Shown here in pieces: positions 59,268 through 64,000 of a stretch of DNA of 64,000 nt. Numbering within the stretch: position 1 is the first letter of the stretch; every line of letters starts with the position of its first letter. The stretch is from Halobacillus_A sp043497005 (GTDB lineage: Bacteria; Bacillota; Bacilli; Bacillales; Halobacillaceae). The stretch is taken from assembly GCF_043497005.1 (NCBI RefSeq), contig NZ_JBIEKE010000001.1, positions 806,001-870,000 of the forward strand, given 5' to 3'. Position numbers and translations under genes: made by a program. Below the pieces are notes generated by a model. It made no database searches. It was given only the letters and a program-made list of their open reading frames with translations, and had not been told where the DNA came from.

Positions 59268-60902
59268 ATGTACATTCATTCCGTATGGGATCAAATGTGG
59301 CGTTGGGATCGGAAGCTGAGGAAAGATATAGGAAAAGCAGCATCTTTTTTGTTCTTTAGTGTTTCAGCAAATGCGGCTGTAAAGAAAGAAGAAGACACCC
59401 CGACAAAAGAAACGGAAGATCCATCTCCGCAGCCGGGAAATTTTTCTTTTGCCCAAAGAACAGGATTGGTTGTCGGACCTTTACTGTATTTGTTGATTAC
59501 ACTGCTCCTTCAACCTGAGGGGATGAGCAGAGAAGCTGTACAAATGCTTGGGCTTATTGGTTGGATAGCCACCTGGTGGGTTACTGAAGCTGTACCTATT
59601 CCAATTACATCTTTGCTTCCGCTCTTATTATTTCCAATAACCGGGGTTATGGAGACAGGGGACGTTTCCTCATCCTATGGAGATCCTCTCATCTTTCTAT
59701 TTGCCGGAAGCTTTATGATCGCTTTAACAATGGAAAAATGGAATCTCCATAAACGAATGGCCTTAGCAATCATAGCTTTTATAGGAAGCAGTCCTACGAT
59801 GCTCATTCTAGGTTTTATGGTGGCAACTGGATTTCTATCAATGTGGATTTCAAATACAGCGAGTACAATGATGATGGTTCCAATAAGCTTAGCGGTGACT
59901 AAACACGTAGCCGATTCATTAGAGAAGAGCGGAGAGGTTGATACATCGCCCGGAAACTTTCCATTTGGCACAGCCATTATGCTTGGCACAGCTTATGCGG
60001 CGACGATTGGGGGATTTGGTACGTTAATTGGCGCACCGGCCAACACCATTTTAGCTGCCACGGTAAATAATTTGTACGGCATTGATATTTCCTTTGCCCG
60101 GTGGATGCTGTTTGGCGTTCCAATGGTCATGCTGCTTATTCCGATTGTCTGGCTTTACTTAGTGAAGATCGCTTATCCTATGAATGTTAAACATATCCCC
60201 GGCGGTCGGACAATAGTGAAAAAAGAGCTGAAAAACCTCGGAAGAATGAACTATGAAGAAAAAGTAGTGTTAGCTGTATTCTCGATGACAGCCTTAGCCT
60301 GGATGACTAGAAGTGTATTTCTTGAAAATTTTATTCCCGGCATTGATGACACCATTATTGCATTGTTTGGAGCCTTCGTTTTGTTTTTAATCCCTTCTAA
60401 AAACAAAGAGGGCAGTATCCTGGACTGGAATACTGTACTTAAACTGCCATGGGGGATTTTGTGGCTGTTTGGAGGAGGACTTGCCCTTGCTTCAGGGATT
60501 ATCAGCTCTGGATTGGATGAATGGATCGGCAATCAACTCGTTAACTTTACCAACGTTCCTTTCTTTCTTATGGTCGGGTTAATTATAGCTGTCATCACCT
60601 TACTTACTGAGTTCACGTCAAATACAGCCACTTCCACGATGGTTTATCCAATTGTTGCGGCAGGTGCTGCAGCATTAGGAACGGATCCGATTATTCTCAT
60701 GGTCGCTGCTTGTATGGGGGCCACCTTTGCCTTTATGTTCCCTGTTGCGGCTCCACCTAACGCAATTGTCTTTGCGACGGGTTATATAAAAATGAGTAAA
60801 ATGGCGAAGACTGGGATCTGGTTAAACCTATGCAGTATCGTTTTTTCAGTCGTTATCGTTTACTTCTTTGTGCCCCTTATTTTCGGAGAGTTATTGAATT
60901 AA
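59268..60902 (+). CDS. DASS (SLC13) family dicarboxylate:Na+ symporter
   Basis: A 544-residue symporter with about 11 helices and a hydrophilic N-terminus of about 70 residues. The motifs WWVTEAVPIPITSLLP, SNTASTMMMVP (first SNT) and ETFTSNTATST-type second SNT (LTEFTSNTATSTM) and PVAAPPNAIVFATGYI are typical of NadC/SdcS proteins importing malate, fumarate, succinate or tartrate with sodium. The ATG at 59268 is chosen because an in-frame ATG at 59226 lies within the promoter; AAGGGAAGGG precedes 59268. It probably feeds the dehydrogenase at 57979. Confidence 0.92.
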   Translation: MYIHSVWDQMWRWDRKLRKDIGKAASFLFFSVSANAAVKKEEDTPTKETEDPSPQPGNFSFAQRTGLVVGPLLYLLITLLLQPEGMSREAVQMLGLIGWIATWWVTEAVPIPITSLLPLLLFPITGVMETGDVSSSYGDPLIFLFAGSFMIALTMEKWNLHKRMALAIIAFIGSSPTMLILGFMVATGFLSMWISNTASTMMMVPISLAVTKHVADSLEKSGEVDTSPGNFPFGTAIMLGTAYAATIGGFGTLIGAPANTILAATVNNLYGIDISFARWMLFGVPMVMLLIPIVWLYLVKIAYPMNVKHIPGGRTIVKKELKNLGRMNYEEKVVLAVFSMTALAWMTRSVFLENFIPGIDDTIIALFGAFVLFLIPSKNKEGSILDWNTVLKLPWGILWLFGGGLALASGIISSGLDEWIGNQLVNFTNVPFFLMVGLIIAVITLLTEFTSNTATSTMVYPIVAAGAAALGTDPIILMVAACMGATFAFMFPVAAPPNAIVFATGYIKMSKMAKTGIWLNLCSIVFSVVIVYFFVPLIFGELLN

Positions 60903-60920
60903 TATAGAATAGGTGAACGA

Positions 60921-60960
60921 AAAAAACCTCCATCAGCGAAAAATGCTGATGGAGGTTTTC
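60921..60960. terminator. Bidirectional terminator
   Basis: AAAACCTCCATCAGC (60923-60937) pairs perfectly with GCTGATGGAGGTTTT (60945-60959). It separates the symporter gene from the convergent cstA operon. Confidence 0.92.
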
Positions 60961-60961
60961 G

Positions 60962-61107
60962 TTAAAAGCCATAATAGCCGAGCGTAAGCATAACAATCAT
61001 CACTAAAATAACCTTGACCCATAACGGGATATTTTCATTTTTACTTGATTAACCTTTTCTTCCTGCTGTTCCACCTGCTTCTGAAGGTTCGGACTGCAGC
61101 CTCCCAT
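60962..61107 (-). pseudogene. Small cstA-coupled membrane protein gene, frameshifted
   Basis: An ATG at 61107 shares one base with the cstA stop (TGATG) and begins MGGCSPNLQKQVEQQEEKV, a small membrane-protein-like start. The frame stops after 34 codons (TAG), but adding one base in the T5 run at 61038-61042 (A5 on the coding strand) would continue it into NENIPLWVKVILVMIVMLTL and a TAA at 60962-60964. That gives about 48 residues with one membrane helix, just before the terminator. It is either a frameshift mutation, a sequencing slip in the homopolymer, or slippage during expression. Confidence 0.55.
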
Positions 61108-62549
61108 CAGGCTGTCGGTTTCAGCTCTTCTTCAAGCGGAATATTCTGGTTCAGTCCGCGGCGGGCAGCGATAAAGAAGGCAGTAACGATCGCCACCGTA
61201 ATAATAGCAGCTCCCACATACGAGACGTTCAATGCCATACCGAAGCCAATCGGTGCATTTAGAATATAAGTGAACGTTGCCATCGTCATAAACGTTGCTG
61301 GAATCGCAGCGATCCAGTAATTTTTTCTTGATAAGAACAAGTACATCGCTCCAACCCAAAGGGCAATTACTGCAGTGGACTGGTTCGCCCAGGAGAAGTA
61401 TCTCCAAAGTAATGTGAAATCAATGCGCGTCAGCACAAAGGAGATCACAAACAGCGGTACAGCAATCCAAATTCGGCTGGCGATTTTCTTTTGAGAAACC
61501 TTGATATAATCGGCAATAATCATACGGGCACTACGGAAAGCAGTGTCACCTGACGTAATCGGCAGAACGATAACACCAAGAACGGCAAGCGTACCTCCGA
61601 CAGCTCCAAGCATTGCAATCGATACTTCACTGACTACAGCAGCAGGACCTCCACTTGCCAGGACTTCGTTAAGTCCGGCAGAACCGTTAAATACGCTCAT
61701 CGCAGCGGCTGCCCAGATCATCGCGATAATTCCTTCTGCGATCATCATGCCGTAAAAAATGCGGCGGCCTTGTTTTTCCTTCTGTGTCGTTCGAGAAATA
61801 ATCGGTGTCTGCGTGGCATGGAAACCAGACAAGGCACCACAGGAAATCGTTAAGAATAACAGCGGGAAAATCGGTGCGTTATCCGGGTGCATGTTCGTTA
61901 ACGTAAGTTCAGGAATCGGTGCTCCTGTAATTACGAGCGAAACGCCGACACCAATTGCACTAATTAAAAGCAGCGCCCCAAAAATAGGGTAGAAACGCCC
62001 GATAATTTTATCAATCGGAAGCATTGTCGCCAGCAGATAATAAACAAAAATGGCTCCAATGATAATCGGCAGACTCAGCCAGCTGCTCGTCATATTATGC
62101 AAGAGGTCAGCGGGCGCTGAGACGAACACAGTTCCTACGAGCACAAGAAGCAAGATCGCAAAAGCGTTCACGACGTGCTTCATCACTTTTCCTAAAAACT
62201 TACCGGCAAGCTCAGGCAGGTGAGCGCCACGGTTACGAATTGAAATCATACCCGTTAAATAATCATGAACCGCCCCAGCAAAGATACAACCAAATACAAT
62301 CCACAAAAAGGCCACAGGCCCATAAAGTGCTCCGAGAATCGGACCAAAGATCGGACCGACCCCGGCTATATTTAATAACTGAATTAATGAATTTCTCTTT
62401 TCTCCCATGGGAAGGTAATCAACGCCGTCACCGTGCGTAAAAGCAGGCGTCTGGCGGTCTGTATTGACTCCGAACGTTTTCTCGACATATTTACCGTACG
62501 TAAAATAACCAACAATTAAAAGGGCAATACTTACTAGAAACGTAATCAC
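61107..62549 (-). CDS. cstA: CstA-family carbon starvation/pyruvate transporter
   Basis: A 480-residue membrane protein with about 13-14 helices. The family motifs PLGEKRNSLIQLLNIAG-like (PMGEKRNSLIQLLNIAG), GPIFGPILGALYGP, FHATQTPIISRTTQ and PITSGDTAFRSARM are present. It belongs to the shorter CstA form and lacks the extended C-terminus. CstA/BtsT proteins import pyruvate or peptides. It starts at GTG 62549 after AAGGAGG. A cre site and LytTR-like direct repeats lie upstream, and a LytT/LytS pair is encoded next to it, so regulation by pyruvate or carbon state is expected. Confidence 0.92.
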   Translation of the reverse strand: MITFLVSIALLIVGYFTYGKYVEKTFGVNTDRQTPAFTHGDGVDYLPMGEKRNSLIQLLNIAGVGPIFGPILGALYGPVAFLWIVFGCIFAGAVHDYLTGMISIRNRGAHLPELAGKFLGKVMKHVVNAFAILLLVLVGTVFVSAPADLLHNMTSSWLSLPIIIGAIFVYYLLATMLPIDKIIGRFYPIFGALLLISAIGVGVSLVITGAPIPELTLTNMHPDNAPIFPLLFLTISCGALSGFHATQTPIISRTTQKEKQGRRIFYGMMIAEGIIAMIWAAAAMSVFNGSAGLNEVLASGGPAAVVSEVSIAMLGAVGGTLAVLGVIVLPITSGDTAFRSARMIIADYIKVSQKKIASRIWIAVPLFVISFVLTRIDFTLLWRYFSWANQSTAVIALWVGAMYLFLSRKNYWIAAIPATFMTMATFTYILNAPIGFGMALNVSYVGAAIITVAIVTAFFIAARRGLNQNIPLEEELKPTA

Positions 62550-62572
62550 AATAGCTTCCTCCTTACAATCTC

Positions 62573-62586
62573 TGTAATCGCTTACA
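62573..62586. promoter_or_regulatory. CcpA cre site upstream of cstA
   Basis: TGTAATCGCTTACA matches the cre consensus TGWNANCGNTNWCA and is nearly palindromic. It lies 24 bases upstream of the cstA start, in the 5' leader or at the promoter. Confidence 0.7.
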
Positions 62587-62623
62587 ACGATCGTAACAAA
62601 ACAGCGCTTACATTAGTCTGGTT

Positions 62624-62651
62624 TCTGTCTATCATGTCGAAATATCTGTCT
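62624..62651. promoter_or_regulatory. LytTR-type direct repeats upstream of cstA
   Basis: TCTGTCT occurs at 62624-62630 and 62645-62651 (AGACAGA on the coding strand), spaced exactly 21 bases, two helical turns. LytTR regulators bind two direct repeats of this spacing. The adjacent LytT protein is the candidate ligand. Confidence 0.5.
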
Positions 62652-62763
62652 GACATGCAAAAAAACCGCCCTCAAAAAAGGACGATGGGTGTGTTGAAGG
62701 TGGCTATGAATTTTATTGAAGCTGATTGCCGATGGGGAAAGGGTTCGGTCCACTTTTACCGAG

Positions 62764-62887
62764 AAGGGTTTTAGGAAACAGTGAGACCCTGTGGGAGATG
62801 CGGATTAGGGGTGACCCCGCAGAGCTGAAGAACTCGAGGAGGCACCACATACGCCCACGGAAAGCGAGTTGTTGCCTAAAACCCTTT
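62764..62887. repeat. Dispersed repeat family 2, full-length copy
   Basis: A 124-base element with terminal arms AAGGGTTTTAGGAAAC and GTTGCCTAAAACCCTT. It shares GGTGACCCCGCAGAGCTGA-type and GAGGAGGCAC interior blocks with the copy at 57760. It ends 11 bases before the lytT stop and may terminate that transcript. The rest of the 349-base gap holds the cstA regulatory sites. Confidence 0.75.
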
Positions 62888-62897
62888 TGCACTTATG

Positions 62898-63623
62898 TCA
62901 TAATTCAAGCTGTTTTCGCAACCCTTTCACATAATTACGGCTCACAGAAAGCTTATCCTTCCGGCCCCTGAGTTCCAGCTGATAAGCCCCGTTAAACCAT
63001 GGAATCAAACGATCAACGTAATCGAGATTCACGAGGTAGCTTTTATGAATACGGTAAAACGAAAATCCTTTCAAACGCTCTTCGACTTCCCTTAATGTCC
63101 ATTTCGTTTCATACTCATGATCTTTTGCGACGATTTTCGTCAGCCGGTCTTCCCGGTAAACATACATAATATGTGCAGGATTGAGATAATGAATCTCATC
63201 GTCTCGTTCCACAGCCAGCTTAGAGGGACGCGATGCAGCTGCTTTTATGGGCTGAAGCTTCTTCTCTAACCGGGCAATCGCAACGCCTAGCTGTTCCTCG
63301 TCAAAAGGCTTTAACAAATAATCAATGGCCTCGTGGCGAAAAGCTTCCACCGCAAAATCAGGATAGGCGGTCGCAAACACGATGGCCGGCACTTTCTTCA
63401 ATTCCCTAACAGATTGCGCAACCTCCATGCCGTCCATTTTCGGCATTTCTACATCTAAGAAAATGACGTCAGGCTGCAGCTGGATAGCTTTCATAATCGC
63501 AGCATCTCCTGAATCGGCTTCACCTACAATATCGATGGAATCATAGGATGAAAGCAAATAAATCAACTCTTCCCGGCTGAATCGTTCATCATCAACGATC
63601 AGCGCTTTAATCGTACCCATCAT
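62898..63623 (-). CDS. lytT: LytTR-family response regulator
   Basis: A 241-residue regulator with a receiver domain (acidic DDE at 11-13, phospho-acceptor Asp57 in VIFLDVEMPK, Lys in LLKPFDEEQ) and a LytTR DNA-binding domain (about 138-240; YRIHKSYLVNLDYVDRLIPW, LSVSRNYVKGLRKQL). It overlaps the kinase gene by ATGA, so the pair is coupled. Together with the adjacent cstA this resembles the BtsSR/BtsT and LytST pyruvate-sensing systems. GGAAAGGAGGTAACTGC precedes the ATG. Confidence 0.93.
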   Translation of the reverse strand: MMGTIKALIVDDERFSREELIYLLSSYDSIDIVGEADSGDAAIMKAIQLQPDVIFLDVEMPKMDGMEVAQSVRELKKVPAIVFATAYPDFAVEAFRHEAIDYLLKPFDEEQLGVAIARLEKKLQPIKAAASRPSKLAVERDDEIHYLNPAHIMYVYREDRLTKIVAKDHEYETKWTLREVEERLKGFSFYRIHKSYLVNLDYVDRLIPWFNGAYQLELRGRKDKLSVSRNYVKGLRKQLEL

Positions 63624-64000
63624 GCAGTTACCTCCTTTCCAGTATGCGGAATCACAAATGAAATCGTCGTTCCTTCCCCGGGCGAACTTTCAATGTGAAG
63701 TTTTGATGTCTCACCGTGCATATACTCTAACCGTTTATTAACGTTCATAAGCCCTAGTCCCGTGCCTTTTTCAGAAGGAACTTCTTTTTCTCCGAGGGAG
63801 GCTATGCGCTCCGGCGTCATGCCGCTGCCGTTATCGCTGACCGTAATTTTCACCCAGTCGCCAAGATCACGGACTTGAATTGTGATTTCACAGTCTTTTT
63901 CCTTATCTTTGATCCCATGCTTGATGCTGTTTTCAACGAGCGGCTGCAGCGTAAGCGGCGCAATTTTTACAGACAGAGCGGAAGGATCAATCTCATAATT
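63620..64000 (-). CDS. lytS: LytS-family sensor histidine kinase (truncated by window edge)
   Basis: The C-terminal 126 residues of a 5TM-Lyt-type sensor kinase. The frame is open to the last base of the window, so the N-terminal membrane and GAF regions lie outside. Visible are the N box LQPLVENSIKHG and the ATP-binding motifs VSDNGSGM and GTGLGLMNVNKRLEYMHG. A GTG at 63853 is internal. It shares the ATGA overlap with lytT and probably senses pyruvate or cell-envelope state to control cstA. Confidence 0.9.
   Translation of the reverse strand, partial: NYEIDPSALSVKIAPLTLQPLVENSIKHGIKDKEKDCEITIQVRDLGDWVKITVSDNGSGMTPERIASLGEKEVPSEKGTGLGLMNVNKRLEYMHGETSKLHIESSPGEGTTISFVIPHTGKEVTA

Noticed and set aside
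62726..62971. 81-residue plus-strand frame
   Set aside because: It is the translation of the family 2 repeat and part of the lytT antisense strand.

Overview
The window looks like chromosome from a moderately halophilic member of the Bacillaceae, of Halobacillus type. This is inferred from strong AGGAGG-type ribosome binding sites, frequent TTG and GTG starts, three sites matching the CcpA cre consensus, HelD, a KtrB-type K+ channel, LytST/CstA, several organic-acid transporters, and the family of structured intergenic repeats. No rRNA, tRNA, CRISPR array or transposase gene was seen.

Positions 1-12400 hold hexuronate and aldonate catabolism. The end of uxuA overlaps uxuB, followed by a two-component system divergent from two membrane-protein genes. 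An IclR regulator then precedes a galactonate-type operon: KDPG/KDPGal aldolase, 2-keto-3-deoxygalactonate kinase, a TctCBA tripartite transporter, galactonate dehydratase and a 2-hydroxyacid dehydrogenase. That operon has a near-consensus promoter, an exact cre match and nested palindromes upstream.

Positions 13860-31790 form an organic-acid catabolic island. It contains a DctPQM TRAP transporter, two MmgE/PrpD proteins, an HMG-CoA-lyase-like enzyme, an enoyl-CoA hydratase, a class I fumarase-type hydratase split into two distant genes, a beta-hydroxyacid dehydrogenase, a D-malate/tartrate dehydrogenase-like enzyme, an acyl-CoA dehydrogenase, a CitE-like lyase, a class III CoA-transferase, and GntR and LysR regulators. 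The last three enzymes would make a coherent mesaconate/citramalate (C5-dicarboxylate) route; this is inference.

Positions 33280-40585 contain what I consider the main discovery: a complete circular (head-to-tail cyclised) bacteriocin cluster of the AS-48 type. It has a MacB-like three-gene exporter, an 80-residue precursor, a large membrane protein, a SpoIIM/DUF95 protein, a further membrane protein, an ABC ATPase and a 62-residue immunity-like peptide. Directly downstream are a LuxR-type DNA-binding protein and an HTH-TPR regulator overlapping a 61-residue secreted peptide gene, which looks like an RNPP-type quorum-sensing pair that may control the bacteriocin.

Positions 42700-64000 are mixed. 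They include Mn-catalase with a hairpin over its ribosome binding site, a YeeE/YedE sulfur transporter, KtrB, an amidase and an L,D-transpeptidase, an AAC(6')-like acetyltransferase, HelD (apparently starting at CTG), a MocR/EamA divergent pair, and a D-malate/tartrate module (GntR, dehydrogenase, DASS symporter) whose divergent promoters both carry TGTATAC operators in the spacer. The window ends with CstA plus a LytT/LytS two-component system, cut by the right edge. Dispersed structured repeats of at least three kinds occupy most of the longer intergenic gaps.
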